From Hallerella sp964397425 (GTDB lineage: Bacteria > Fibrobacterota > Fibrobacteria > Fibrobacterales > Fibrobacteraceae): a DNA stretch of 64,000 nt. The notes below the pieces were generated by a model. The model was not told the DNA's origin. It searched no databases and saw only the letters and a list, made by a program, of their open reading frames with translations. A program made the translations under genes and the position numbers. Of this stretch, positions 25,698 to 35,186 are shown piece after piece. Where the stretch lies: contig CAYNID010000003.1 of the NCBI GenBank assembly GCA_964397425.1, positions 178,606-242,605 on the forward strand, read 5' to 3'. Positions within the stretch are counted from its first letter, which is position 1; every line of letters begins with the position of its first letter.

Positions 25698-27503
25698 ATG
25701 TTCAGACAAGGGATTTTTTCGACTGTTTTTGCCGTTTTTTTGGCGGCATCTGTTTCTAACGCGGCGTCCGAGTCTCTTTCCCAGGCAGAATCTTTGGTTC
25801 AGAAAGGAGATTGCGCGGCGGCGGTTCCCGTTTTAAAACCGTTGACCGAGAAAAAGCTCCAAACGGAAGACGGCGCGAAAGCGGCCGTGCTGCTTGCCGG
25901 ATGTTACGAAAAGGCGGGCGATACGGCCAACTTGGACCGTTTGACTTCGCGGTATTTGGAATATTACGCGGGAAATTCCAAACGCGCCAAAATGGAAATT
26001 GTGGCGGCCAGACGTTCGCTGCAAAATGATTCGACTTTTTTGGATGCGGTGGAAAGCCTTCTTGGAATCGTGACCTATTCAAAGGATGCGGCGGTCAAGG
26101 ATTCGGCAAGGCTTTTGTTAGTCCGGATTTTTGAACAGGACAAGCGGTGGACGATTTCGCGCTTGACCGCCTTTGCCGATCGCGTGCTGGTTTCCCGCCA
26201 AGTGGCGAATGCGGCTTGGCTCCGGTTGGGGAAGGCTCATGCAGAAAAGAAAAACGCCAAAGCGGCCCGTTACTGGTTTAAAAAAGTGATCGCGGCTGGA
26301 GAAAATGAAGCGTGGGTCAATACGGCGAAGAACGCCTTGAACGGGTTGGAAGGCGCGGCTTCGGTTCCGACGATTCTCGTGCTCGCGCCGATTTCCGGAG
26401 ATTTTGCCGAATTTGGGCAGGATGCCGTGAAAGGGGTGCGCCTGGCCCTTGAACAATCCGGTTTGAAAGACAAAGTCAATCTTCGGGTGGCTGATACGCG
26501 GGCAGATGCTGTCGAAGCGTTGCGGAAAACGCGTCAAGCGGTTGCCCAAGACAGCGTTGTCGCAATTATTGGACCCATTATGAGTTCTCCGGCGGCGGCT
26601 GTAGGCGCCTGGCTCAGTTCCACGCACATGCGGATTCCGATGTTGACTCCGACGGCGACAGATGCTGGAATTTCGCGGATGGGGGCGAATATCTTTCAAG
26701 TGAACGTGAGCATGGACAATTTGGCGACGGGAATCGCCAATTATGCTGTGGATTGTTTGGGAATTCGCGAATTTGCCGTCCTTTCTCCGGCGGGGGATTT
26801 TGGCACGGCGATGACGCAAAGCTTTACCCGTGCCGTTGAAAACCGCGGCGCAGTCGTTGTGGCAACGCAGGGATTCGAAGAAGGCCATCCGGATTATACG
26901 ACGGAATTCCGCAAATTGCGGGCTGTTCGTTTCAACCAGATTTTGCACAAGAAGAACATCGCCCGAGGGGCTAAAGATTTAGACGCCATTGGAAATAAAG
27001 AGCGCCGTTCTTACATGCAGGATTCCGTTTTCCGCATACCGGGCATTTTTATTCCCAGTTCAAGTCCTTCGGATGCGGGGCTGATGAGCGGTCAGGTTGC
27101 CTACAACAAGCTCAGCGGGACGCTTTTGGGAACATCCGGCTGGTATGGCGAAGATTTGCTCAGCGAAGGCAAAAAATTGGTGGAAGGCGCTTACTTCAGC
27201 GTTTCGTTTGACGGTTCAGACGCAAATGGCGCCTATAAAAATTTCAGCAGCGCATACAAGGCGAAATGGAATGAAGAGCCTAAAGCGGATAAGGTCAGCG
27301 GACTCAGTTACAGTGCGGCGAACATTGTGCTTTCGCTCATCTCTTCGGGGGAATTGGAACTGGTGAAAAAAATCCATTCGCAGAAAGTATTCCCCGGTGT
27401 TTATGGAGATATCCGTTTTGAAAAAGGCGCAAACGCCAACGTTCAAATTATGAGCGTTGATTCAAGTGCCTTTGTGAACAAAACAGCTTGTCCTGCGAAA
27501 TAA
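25698..27503 (+). CDS. TPR plus type 1 periplasmic binding-fold protein (LpoA-like)
   Basis: A 601-residue secreted protein with a signal peptide (SVSNAASE). Residues about 25-215 are helical repeats (SLVQKGDCAAAVPVL, LLAGCYEKAGDTANL, AWLRLGKAHAEKKNA). From about 222 the type 1 binding-protein fold begins (TILVLAPISGDFAEFGQDA, then AIIGPIMSSPAAAVGAWL and IPMLTPTATD). TPR followed by this fold is the architecture of LpoA, the activator of PBP1a. It lacks an obvious lipobox. An amino-acid ABC transporter binding protein is the alternative, but no permease or ATPase genes are adjacent. It lies 14 bases after the nucleotidyltransferase-like gene. Confidence 0.75.
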   Translation: MFRQGIFSTVFAVFLAASVSNAASESLSQAESLVQKGDCAAAVPVLKPLTEKKLQTEDGAKAAVLLAGCYEKAGDTANLDRLTSRYLEYYAGNSKRAKMEIVAARRSLQNDSTFLDAVESLLGIVTYSKDAAVKDSARLLLVRIFEQDKRWTISRLTAFADRVLVSRQVANAAWLRLGKAHAEKKNAKAARYWFKKVIAAGENEAWVNTAKNALNGLEGAASVPTILVLAPISGDFAEFGQDAVKGVRLALEQSGLKDKVNLRVADTRADAVEALRKTRQAVAQDSVVAIIGPIMSSPAAAVGAWLSSTHMRIPMLTPTATDAGISRMGANIFQVNVSMDNLATGIANYAVDCLGIREFAVLSPAGDFGTAMTQSFTRAVENRGAVVVATQGFEEGHPDYTTEFRKLRAVRFNQILHKKNIARGAKDLDAIGNKERRSYMQDSVFRIPGIFIPSSSPSDAGLMSGQVAYNKLSGTLLGTSGWYGEDLLSEGKKLVEGAYFSVSFDGSDANGAYKNFSSAYKAKWNEEPKADKVSGLSYSAANIVLSLISSGELELVKKIHSQKVFPGVYGDIRFEKGANANVQIMSVDSSAFVNKTACPAK

Positions 27504-27513
27504 GGGGGCGCCA

Positions 27514-28482
27514 GTGCTTGCCCTGGGACCCTTTCGTTTCAACGTGGCGTTGGTTGGGTGCCTTTGCCTTTTGGGCGTGGCACTTTCATCGGCGGCGGAC
27601 AGCTCTTTGTTTTCGTTGCCTGGAGATTTGCAGCGTTGGGCGGACAGATCCGTTGCGGCCGCTTTGAAAATGGATTATGCGGATTCGTATCGGGAGTCGG
27701 AGCGGATTCGCGCAAAAAATTCGGGCGTCGCCTGCGTTCTTCGGAATATTTCCCGTTTGAGTGAATTTGACGATGTCGGCGATACTCTCGCCTTGCAAAA
27801 AGCGGAAAAAGAATTGTCCGAATGTTCTGCTTCCGGTGCATGGGATGTGCTTCGGGAATTTGAACTGGGTTATGCGAAAACGGCTTTGGGAAAATCGTTC
27901 AAGGGAGCGATGGACACCCGGCGTGCGGCGAAAAAATTTGAAGATTCCAAAGACAGGGATGCGCGTGCGTTTTATTCCATATACGCTTATTACGTGGAAG
28001 ATGGGCTGAGCTTTTTGCCGTTCGTTTCGGATGACAGGGAATCGCATTTGCAGATTTTGGAAGAACGGGCGATGCATTCGAGGTTGTTTTGGCCGCTTTT
28101 CGCAACGCCGCTCGCGTGGATGTTCTACGACCGGGAAGAATACGGAAAAGCGCTTGACGTGGTGAACAAAGCGCTTTCCAAGGCTCCGGAAAATGCCGTT
28201 TTTTGGCAAATGAAAGCCGATATGCTTTACAAGCAGAAAGAATATGCGGCGGCTTCGGAAATTTATGAAAAAAGTGCTCGGGATTATTTGATCCGGACGG
28301 GAAAATCGGTGCGGTATTTTTGTGCCATTGGGAATTTGGCGCGGATTTATCAAGATGCGGGCCGTTTGGAAGAGGCCAGGCGGAATGCGGAAATGTTCAA
28401 TTCTCCGGAATACCGGAAAATTGAAAAATGGATGCCCGCATCGCTGGTGAAAGATTTGAAAAAGAAAAATCTGTATCCGTAA
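27514..28482 (+). CDS. secreted TPR-repeat protein
   Basis: A 322-residue protein with a signal peptide (LCLLGVALSSAADSS). Residues about 215-300 hold two or three tetratricopeptide repeats (REEYGKALDVVNKALSKAP, KQKEYAAASEIYEKSA, ARIYQDAGRLEEARRNAEM). The first half is helical without a recognised family. The start codon is GTG at 27514, with GGGGG seven bases upstream and only ten bases after the previous stop, so it is in the same operon as the LpoA-like gene. TPR proteins bind partners; its partner is not evident. Confidence 0.75.
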   Translation: MLALGPFRFNVALVGCLCLLGVALSSAADSSLFSLPGDLQRWADRSVAAALKMDYADSYRESERIRAKNSGVACVLRNISRLSEFDDVGDTLALQKAEKELSECSASGAWDVLREFELGYAKTALGKSFKGAMDTRRAAKKFEDSKDRDARAFYSIYAYYVEDGLSFLPFVSDDRESHLQILEERAMHSRLFWPLFATPLAWMFYDREEYGKALDVVNKALSKAPENAVFWQMKADMLYKQKEYAAASEIYEKSARDYLIRTGKSVRYFCAIGNLARIYQDAGRLEEARRNAEMFNSPEYRKIEKWMPASLVKDLKKKNLYP

Positions 28483-28564
28483 TCCGGAATTTCGGTCCCG
28501 GATGGGCTTTGCAAATGGGGATGGAAATGGAAATTTTTAATTTTACGCAAACAAAAGGTATAAA

Positions 28565-29908
28565 ATGTCTGTTTTGATGCGCTCTGTTTCTGGAATCCGC
28601 GGAATTGTCGGCGATACGTTGACTCCAACGGTTTTGACAAATCATGTAAAAGCTTTTCTGGAAGTGACCGGAGCGAGGAAAGTCGTCATTGGGCGGGATA
28701 GCCGTCCGACGGGAGACGCTATCGTTTCTTATGTTTCGGGACTTTGCCGCTTAGCTGGTGCCGATGTTATTGATGTGGGCTTGGCGACAACGCCGAGTGT
28801 GGAACTCTTAGTGACACATCTTCGTGCCGATGCGGGAATCATTGTCACGGCCAGTCACAATCCGCTCGAATGGAATGCGCTGAAATTTTTGGATGAACGG
28901 GGCATTTTCTTGGGACCGGACAGTATCGGCGATCTTTTTTCCATTGCCGATGCGGGAAAATTCATTTATCCGGATTATCGTCAAATGGGAACGGCGGAAG
29001 TTTTGAACGATGCGGATGCCGTGCATATTGACGCGACGCTTGCGATTCCGTTCATCGATGTAGAAGTCATTCGCGCCAAGCATTTTAAGGTGGCTGTTGA
29101 TGCTGTCAATGGTGCGGGCTCGTTCATCGTGCCGCGGCTTTTAGAAGCTTTGGGTTGCGAAGTGGTGCGGATTCACTGCACTCCGGATGGAAAATTTCCC
29201 CGGGGACCGGAACCGATTCCGGAAAATCTTGCGGATTTGGGAAAGGCTGTTGCGGAAAATCATTGCGCGGTGGGCTTTGCCGTGGATCCGGATGCGGATA
29301 GATGCGCCCTTGTCGATGGTTTTGGAAATGCAATCGGCGAAGAATATACGCTGGCCATAGCGACGGAAGCGGTTTTGTCCAAAAAGAAAGGTCCGGTGTG
29401 CGTCAACCTTTCGACATCGCGGATGAGTGCAGATGTGGCAGAAAAATTCGGTGTCGGATTTTCTAGGGCGAAGGTCGGCGAAGTGAATGTCAGCCTTCAA
29501 ATGATGCGGGAAGATTGCGTCGTCGGCGGAGAAGGAAACGGCGGCGTTATTTTGCCCGCCGTCCATTATGGCCGGGATTCTTTGGTCGCGGCGGCGCTCG
29601 TACTTTCGTGGATGGCGGAAAACGGCGGCGGTCCAGAAAAGTTCAAAGCGGAGCATCTTCAATATGTGATGCCCAAGAAAAAATATCCTCTCGGCGAAAA
29701 GCCTGTTTCGAAAGTTTTCGAAGAGGTGGCTTTGGAATTTGCGGATTGGACGAAAGACACCCGGGATGGACTGTGGCTTGGCAAAGGAAAGAGCTTTGTC
29801 CATGTGCGGGCCTCGAATACGGAACCTGTCATCCGTGTCATTTCAGAAGCGCCGGATGCCGCGGAAGCGGAAGAGCTTTGCGCAAAAGTGGAAGCGAAAA
29901 TCCAATAA
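28565..29908 (+). CDS. glmM: phosphoglucosamine mutase
   Basis: A 447-residue phosphohexomutase converting glucosamine-6-phosphate to glucosamine-1-phosphate for peptidoglycan and LPS precursors. Motifs: VIGRDSRPTG, the phosphoserine loop VTASHNPLEWNA, the metal site DPDADRCALVD, the sugar loop GGEGNGGV and the phosphate site RASNTEPVIRV. The metal loop and length fit GlmM rather than a phosphoglucomutase, and it is followed 47 bases later by glmS, the preceding enzyme of the pathway. The leader has a short imperfect inverted repeat (ATCCGG...CCGGAT near 28484). Confidence 0.88.
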   Translation: MSVLMRSVSGIRGIVGDTLTPTVLTNHVKAFLEVTGARKVVIGRDSRPTGDAIVSYVSGLCRLAGADVIDVGLATTPSVELLVTHLRADAGIIVTASHNPLEWNALKFLDERGIFLGPDSIGDLFSIADAGKFIYPDYRQMGTAEVLNDADAVHIDATLAIPFIDVEVIRAKHFKVAVDAVNGAGSFIVPRLLEALGCEVVRIHCTPDGKFPRGPEPIPENLADLGKAVAENHCAVGFAVDPDADRCALVDGFGNAIGEEYTLAIATEAVLSKKKGPVCVNLSTSRMSADVAEKFGVGFSRAKVGEVNVSLQMMREDCVVGGEGNGGVILPAVHYGRDSLVAAALVLSWMAENGGGPEKFKAEHLQYVMPKKKYPLGEKPVSKVFEEVALEFADWTKDTRDGLWLGKGKSFVHVRASNTEPVIRVISEAPDAAEAEELCAKVEAKIQ

Positions 29909-29955
29909 TTGATTTTGGTAAAATTTGTCATTTAACGTGAAAAAGGAATTTTAAT

Positions 29956-31788
29956 ATGTGCGGTATTGTCGGATATATTGGAGACAAGGATGCTTCGGGC
30001 GTCTTGGTCAGCGGATTAAAACGTCTGGAATACCGCGGATACGATTCTTCGGGAATTGCGGTTGCGCATCCGAATAAAACTCTTGAATTGGAAAAGGCGG
30101 CGGGAAAAATCAACGAGCTGGAAAAGAAGTTGAAAACGCACCCGCTGTTTTCGAACATTGGAATTGCCCATACGCGGTGGGCGACGCACGGGGCGCCGTT
30201 GGAAAGGAACGCCCATCCGCAGCAAAGCTATGATGGAAAAATCATGGTGGTGCACAATGGAATTATCGAAAATTACGCATCGCTCAAGGCGAAACTCGAA
30301 GCGGAGGGCGTGGAATTTCATTCTGAGACAGATACCGAAGTCGTCGCGCATTTGATTGCGAAATTTTACAAGGGCGATTTCAAGTCTGCCGTGCTTGCCG
30401 CATTGAATAAGTTGGAAGGAACTTTTGGACTGGCCGTGCTCTGCGCCGAAGAACCGGATGTTTTGATTGGAGCGCGCCGCGGAAGTCCGCTGGTGTTGGG
30501 AATCGGAAATTCGGGGGAATATTTTTTGGCAAGCGATGTGGCCGCCATCGTAGATTACACGCAAAAGGTGGTCTATTTGAACGATGGGGACGTGGTTATC
30601 GCCAAGCGTTCCGGCTATGAAATTGTCACGGCGGCGAGTCTTTCTGTCAATCGCGATGTGGAAGAAATTGAATTTGATTCGGAAGCGGCCAGCAAAGGCG
30701 GCTTTGAACATTACATGCTCAAGGAAATCTTTGAACAGCCGGAATCGTTGCGCAATACCATGCGCGGCAGGCTGCTTTTTGCCGATGGCTCTGCGAAACT
30801 GGCGGGACTCGATTCAAATCGGTTGGAATTGCGCAACTTGAACCGCATCATCATCACGGCGTGTGGAACCAGTTATTATGCGGGAATGGTTGGAGAATAC
30901 CTGATAGAAGATTTGGCGGGAGTCCCTGTTGAAGTGGAATACGCTTCGGAATTCCGTTACCGCAATCCCATCATCAAACCGGGAACGCTCGTTCTTGTCA
31001 TTTCTCAGTCCGGAGAAACCGCCGATACGCTGGCTGCGTTGCGGGAAGCGAAAACGAAAGGGGCGACTGTCTTGGGCATTTGCAATGCAGTCGGATCCAC
31101 GATTGCGCGGGAAAGTGATGGCGGCGTTTATCTGCACGCAGGGCCGGAAATTGGAGTCGCCAGTACAAAAGCGTTCTCTTCGCAAGTAACCGTTTTGGCA
31201 ATGATTGCCCTTTTGCTTGGACGGGAACGTCGGGTTTCCGCAGAACAGGGCATCGAATTTGCCCAGGCGATTGCCGATATTCCCAAGTTGGTCGAAGAAA
31301 CGCTTCGCCTTTCGCCGGCGATTCGCGAAATCGCACAAAAGTATACGGATTCCAGGAATTTCCTTTATTTGGGAAGGCATTACAATTATCCGGTCGCCAT
31401 GGAAGGCGCTCTCAAGTTGAAGGAAATCAGCTACATCCATGCGGAGGGTTATCCGGCGGCAGAAATGAAGCACGGCCCGATTGCGCTGATCGATGAAAAT
31501 ATGCCGGTGGTCGTCATTGCCCCCAAAGACAGCCTTTTTGACAAGGTCCTTTCTAACGTCCGTGAAATCAAGGCGCGAGGCGGGCGCATCATTGCGGTGA
31601 CGACTGAAGATTGCACGGAACTTTCGAAATATGCGGATGATGTCATCTTTGTGCCCAAAGTGAATCCGATGCTGATGCCCCTCATCACGTGCGTTCCCCT
31701 GCAGTTGTTCGCTTACCATATCGCCGTCCTTCGTGGAAACGACGTTGACAGGCCGCGGAATTTGGCGAAAAGTGTGACGGTAGAATAA
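29956..31788 (+). CDS. glmS: glutamine--fructose-6-phosphate aminotransferase
   Basis: A full-length 610-residue enzyme. The N-terminal Ntn glutaminase starts MCGIVGYIG with the catalytic Cys2, followed by GIAHTRWATHGAP and NGIIENY. Two SIS domains follow (TACGTSYYAGMVG, ISQSGETADTLAALR, STKAFSSQVTVL, GRHYNYPVAMEGALKLKE). The C-terminus ends DRPRNLAKSVTVE as in known GlmS. It makes glucosamine-6-phosphate, the entry to cell-wall amino sugars. The leader of 47 bases is too short for a glmS ribozyme. It is in one operon with glmM and scpA. Confidence 0.96.
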   Translation: MCGIVGYIGDKDASGVLVSGLKRLEYRGYDSSGIAVAHPNKTLELEKAAGKINELEKKLKTHPLFSNIGIAHTRWATHGAPLERNAHPQQSYDGKIMVVHNGIIENYASLKAKLEAEGVEFHSETDTEVVAHLIAKFYKGDFKSAVLAALNKLEGTFGLAVLCAEEPDVLIGARRGSPLVLGIGNSGEYFLASDVAAIVDYTQKVVYLNDGDVVIAKRSGYEIVTAASLSVNRDVEEIEFDSEAASKGGFEHYMLKEIFEQPESLRNTMRGRLLFADGSAKLAGLDSNRLELRNLNRIIITACGTSYYAGMVGEYLIEDLAGVPVEVEYASEFRYRNPIIKPGTLVLVISQSGETADTLAALREAKTKGATVLGICNAVGSTIARESDGGVYLHAGPEIGVASTKAFSSQVTVLAMIALLLGRERRVSAEQGIEFAQAIADIPKLVEETLRLSPAIREIAQKYTDSRNFLYLGRHYNYPVAMEGALKLKEISYIHAEGYPAAEMKHGPIALIDENMPVVVIAPKDSLFDKVLSNVREIKARGGRIIAVTTEDCTELSKYADDVIFVPKVNPMLMPLITCVPLQLFAYHIAVLRGNDVDRPRNLAKSVTVE

Positions 31789-31790
31789 AA

Positions 31791-32942
31791 GTGAAACGCG
31801 AAATGCCGGATTTGTACGAAGTCCGTATCGGAGCTTTTGAAGGCCCGATGGATCTTCTGCTGTATCTGGTGCAGCAGAGCGAAGTCAAACCTTCTGACAT
31901 TTCAATCGCGGAAATTACCGATCAGTATTTGGAATGGATGAAGGACCTTTCCCAGGCGGACCTTTCCCAGGCGGGAGATTTTCTGCTCATGGCTAGCCGC
32001 CTGATGGCGATGAAAGTGCGCGAATTGCTGCCCAAAGAAGAACAAGGCGCCGATGAAGAAATTCCCCTGGATCTTTCCCGCGATGAACTTATCCGGCAAA
32101 TGCTCGAATACCAGCGATATAAGCAGGTTGCCAAAGAATTGCAGGGGATGGAATCGGAAAATGTCGGAACTTGTTACCGGGGACGGCTAGAAAAAACGGA
32201 AAGCGAAGAAGAAACTCTTGCCGATGCGAATATCTGGCAGCTGTTCCGCGCCTATCAAAAGATGCTCCGGACGCGAAGTAGCGAAAACGTACACCACATC
32301 GAACTCGATGATGTGACCATCGAAGACCGTCAACAGTTCATTTCGAACACGCTTCGCCGCGAAGGCCGGGTATTGTTCGAAGATTTACTTGGACGGGATC
32401 CTTTGCCGATTGTCACCGTAGTGACGTTCATGGCGTTGATGGAAATGATTAAAACAGATGAAGTCGTGTTCCGTCAAAGTGAATTGTTTGGAGCGATTTG
32501 GATTTATCGCAAAAAGGACAATGGGGAATTTGCCGAAGAGATGGCGAATGAAACGCGCCTTTATGAACCGGAACGGGAATACAAACCCGGAATCTTGGAA
32601 AAATTGCGAGAACGTGAACTTGTCCGCGGCGATAAAAAGCAGGCGACTTTGGATCAGGTGATGCGGACGGCGTCGTTGTTGGCATCCCGTGGAAAAGTCA
32701 TCAAAGATGAAGACATTATGGCGATGCTGGATGGGGAACTGGATGTGGCGACTGTCGAAGCGGAATTGAATGCAGAATCCGAAGCGGAAGCGGCTGCTGC
32801 CGAGCAGGTCGAAAAGGCGGAAATCGAGGCCAGTCTTGCCGAAAACGTGGAACCTGCGGTAGCAATTCAAAATCCCGACGAAGAGGGTTCGGAGGATGTT
32901 CCGGAATCGGCGGATTCGGAAAATTCTCAACCGGCTGATTGA
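31791..32942 (+). CDS. scpA: segregation and condensation protein A
   Basis: A 383-residue ScpA. The kleisin N-terminus is clear (YEVRIGAFEGPMDLLLYLVQ), followed by LADLSQAGDFLLMASRL-type helices and a C-terminal winged-helix (VVTFMALMEMIKTDEVVFRQ). ScpA joins ScpB and SMC to compact and separate chromosomes. About 110 extra residues after the core are rich in Glu and Ala and look disordered, longer than usual. No scpB lies next to it. The first codon is GTG two bases after the glmS stop; an ATG four codons in is possible. Confidence 0.88.
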   Translation: MKREMPDLYEVRIGAFEGPMDLLLYLVQQSEVKPSDISIAEITDQYLEWMKDLSQADLSQAGDFLLMASRLMAMKVRELLPKEEQGADEEIPLDLSRDELIRQMLEYQRYKQVAKELQGMESENVGTCYRGRLEKTESEEETLADANIWQLFRAYQKMLRTRSSENVHHIELDDVTIEDRQQFISNTLRREGRVLFEDLLGRDPLPIVTVVTFMALMEMIKTDEVVFRQSELFGAIWIYRKKDNGEFAEEMANETRLYEPEREYKPGILEKLRERELVRGDKKQATLDQVMRTASLLASRGKVIKDEDIMAMLDGELDVATVEAELNAESEAEAAAAEQVEKAEIEASLAENVEPAVAIQNPDEEGSEDVPESADSENSQPAD

Positions 32943-33033
32943 CCTCTCGTTTACAGTTGTATCCATAAACAGGAATAAAACTGTTGCGCCGCGAGGAAAT
33001 TTTTATTGTTTTTAAGGAAACATGTTCACTGGA

Positions 33034-33059
33034 TTTCCTTTATAGGAAAACTTTTTTTT
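33034..33059 (+). terminator. weak hairpin with T run ahead of the GH5 gene
   Basis: A 6-bp AT-rich stem (TTTCCT-TTAT-AGGAAA, 33034-33049) followed by eight T (33052-33059) ends one base before the CGGAGG ribosome-binding site of the cellulase gene. It may terminate the glmM-glmS-scpA transcript or act as a leader attenuator. The stem is weak. Confidence 0.35.
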
Positions 33060-33069
33060 CGGAGGCCTT

Positions 33070-34923
33070 ATGCGAATTCGACATTTAGCCGTTCTTTCCG
33101 CCGCATCGGCGTTAGCTTTCTTCGCATGCTCGGACGACTCGTCTAGTGCAGCAGAAGATGTCAACCTTTCTTCTTCGGACATTTCTGTGGAAAGTTCATC
33201 TTCGGTAGCTACGGCGCCTGTTGCCGGACTCCTTTTGGACAATATGGAAGATGGCAATGGTGAAACGGAAATCGGTTCGGGATGGTATACCTACGATGAC
33301 GCCGGAAATGACGGCGCTTCGACGATTTCAACCCCGGTAGATGCCGAGGGGAACATTATCGCGGCTCAAGCGGACAACGGTTCCAAATATGCGTTCAAAG
33401 TGGAATTCAAACTGGACAAGGGTGATTACGCCTATGATCCGTTCGTCGGTTGGGGATTCCAAGTCCCGGCGACGGTCGATGTCAGCAAGTATGCGGGCGT
33501 ACGTTATTCTTACAAAGGTGCCGCGCATTATCTTCACGTAGAAGTTTCGGATGTCGTGGATTATGACGTTCACCTGTCTTCCCAAAAGAAGTCCAATGAT
33601 TGGACAACGGTGACAATCGCGTTTGACGATTTGAATCAAGGCGGTTGGGGAGCGCCGGTTACATTCAATCCGGCGAATGTTTTCGCCGTCAGTTTTCAGG
33701 CGAAAGGAAACGGCAAGCAGGATTCCGTGTTGATCGACGACATTTATTTTGTCGAAGCGAGTGAATTGCCGCCGAAAAAAGCGGATATGACCATTAAAGA
33801 GCCGACTGTTTACAATGTGGATATTGGCAATATAGAAGTGACCAATCCGCTGCAGGAAAAGGCGATGAAATATTTGAACAAAGGCGTGAATTTCACCAAC
33901 TGGCTCGAAGAAGCCGATGGCAAGTTCACCGGGGAATTTGAATTCGGTGAAAGTGATGTGCAACTTCTGTCGGAAAACGGCTTCAAGGCGTTGCGCCTTC
34001 CCATCGACTTGGACCTTTACGTGCAAAACCGCGCCGAATTTTTGGCGGATACGACGGGAACCGTAGAATTGCAGATGAATGATTCCATTTTCATCGTGCT
34101 GGATTCCTTTGTCAATTGGACGGAACGTTACAAAATGTCGTTGACCATTGACTATCACGAATACGACAACAGTTACAATACGACTTCGTGTAAGGACAAG
34201 CAGTATTTGGCGATGATGGCCGGAGTCTGGAAAGCGGTGGCTGCGCATTACAGCGCAAATTCGCGTGAAGATCTTTTCTTCGAATTGTTGAACGAACCCG
34301 ACATGAAAGATGGAAAAGTGACCTCGGCGGATTGGACTGTTGCCGCTCAAGGAATGATTGATTCCATTCGCACGGTCAACAAAAAGCATACCATCATTTT
34401 TGGTGATGCCGCGTGGTATTCCACGGCTCTGTTGATTCAGCGTGAACCGTTTACGGACGATAATATCGTTTACGCTATCCATTCTTACGAACCGTTTGTC
34501 TTTACGCACCAAGGCGCTTCTTGGGGTGATGCAGCGACAATTAAAAATCTCCCATTCCCCTACACGATGGAAAAATGGTCGGAGTATTCGTCTGATTTCG
34601 GCGTAAAAGCGTCGACGGTGTCGTGGGTGAAATCGGCAGTCAAGAATTATTACAAAACGGGCAGCAAGGGTTATATTTTGAGCTCGCTCGCCAAGGTGAA
34701 GAAGTGGGCTGTTGACAACAACGTTCCTCTTGTTTGGAATGAATTCGGCGCTTACAATGTCAAATCGGATGCGGAATCCCGTTTGAATTATTTGACTGCC
34801 GTCCGCGAAATCAGCGATACTTTGCAAATTCCCTGGCAACATTGGGGATATACCGGCGGCTTCTCGGTCATTGAAAACGGCAAGTTGATCGACGGCATCG
34901 GCAAGGCGTTGGATCTCGAATAA
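33070..34923 (+). CDS. GH5 cellulase lipoprotein with N-terminal CBM11-like domain
   Basis: A 617-residue secreted enzyme. The signal peptide ends in a FFAC lipobox, followed by a Ser-rich linker, a hallmark of Fibrobacter enzymes. Residues about 55-235 resemble CBM11 (LLLDNMEDGNGETEIGSGW, VGWGFQVPATVDVSKYAGV, SVLIDDIYFVEA). From about 270 the GH5 barrel has GVNFTNWLEE, FKALRLPIDL, TIDYHEYDN, the acid/base FFELLNEPDM, AIHSYEPF and the nucleophile VPLVWNEFGAY. GH5 enzymes mostly cut beta-1,4-glucans; endoglucanase is likely but other beta-glucans or mannan are possible. CGGAGG precedes the start. Confidence 0.9.
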   Translation: MRIRHLAVLSAASALAFFACSDDSSSAAEDVNLSSSDISVESSSSVATAPVAGLLLDNMEDGNGETEIGSGWYTYDDAGNDGASTISTPVDAEGNIIAAQADNGSKYAFKVEFKLDKGDYAYDPFVGWGFQVPATVDVSKYAGVRYSYKGAAHYLHVEVSDVVDYDVHLSSQKKSNDWTTVTIAFDDLNQGGWGAPVTFNPANVFAVSFQAKGNGKQDSVLIDDIYFVEASELPPKKADMTIKEPTVYNVDIGNIEVTNPLQEKAMKYLNKGVNFTNWLEEADGKFTGEFEFGESDVQLLSENGFKALRLPIDLDLYVQNRAEFLADTTGTVELQMNDSIFIVLDSFVNWTERYKMSLTIDYHEYDNSYNTTSCKDKQYLAMMAGVWKAVAAHYSANSREDLFFELLNEPDMKDGKVTSADWTVAAQGMIDSIRTVNKKHTIIFGDAAWYSTALLIQREPFTDDNIVYAIHSYEPFVFTHQGASWGDAATIKNLPFPYTMEKWSEYSSDFGVKASTVSWVKSAVKNYYKTGSKGYILSSLAKVKKWAVDNNVPLVWNEFGAYNVKSDAESRLNYLTAVREISDTLQIPWQHWGYTGGFSVIENGKLIDGIGKALDLE

Positions 34924-34948
34924 AATAGACTTTGCATTTTTTTCAAAA

Positions 34949-34975
34949 GCCTCCGTAAGCGTACGGGGGCTTTTT
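34949..34975 (+). terminator. intrinsic terminator after the GH5 gene
   Basis: A 9-bp stem, GCCTCCGTA-AGCG-TACGGGGGC (one G-U pair, 34949-34970), followed by TTTTT, 25 bases after the cellulase stop. Confidence 0.85.
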
Positions 34976-35045
34976 CTGTGTAGAAAACGTGTGGCTCGGA
35001 ATGGTTGATAAAAAAATGAAGCGGATAGATGGGGTTTAAATGAAA

Positions 35046-35118
35046 ATCTTTTCTGCAAGTGTGGTGAATTTCGCACGGTGTCGACGGCGAAATGTTGCCG
35101 TTTTTGCCAAAAGGAACT
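35046..35118 (+). repeat. interspersed intergenic repeat, copy A
   Basis: About 73 bases in the gap between the GH5 terminator and tcdA. It aligns at roughly 75% by eye with copy B (38415-38540, opposite strand) and copy C (52688-52812, opposite strand). Shared blocks are CTTTTCTGC, TGAATTTCGCACGGT and CCGTTTTTGCCAAAAG. The rest of the 34976-35186 gap holds no gene I can support; a 47-codon frame from 35040 falls inside the repeat. Confidence 0.6.
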
Positions 35119-35186
35119 TCGTTCGAATTTCGCAGGCGGATAATTCGTTTTCTCTACGGGTGCTGAACGTTGACGGTGGATAAAAT

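Noticed and set aside
29909..29955. glmS ribozyme or riboswitch in the glmM-glmS gap
   Set aside because: The gap is 47 bases, too short for the ribozyme, and shows no matching core.
33328..35076. 582-codon open frame opposite the GH5 gene
   Set aside because: It mirrors the GH5 reading frame, and its product is Arg/Phe/Ile-rich with no recognisable domain.
35040..35183. 47-codon frame between the GH5 gene and tcdA
   Set aside because: It lies in repeat copy A, has no ribosome-binding site, and other copies do not keep the same frame.
34976..35186. Small RNA gene in the gap before tcdA
   Set aside because: No promoter with both hexamers and no terminator was found there; the only structure is repeat copy A.
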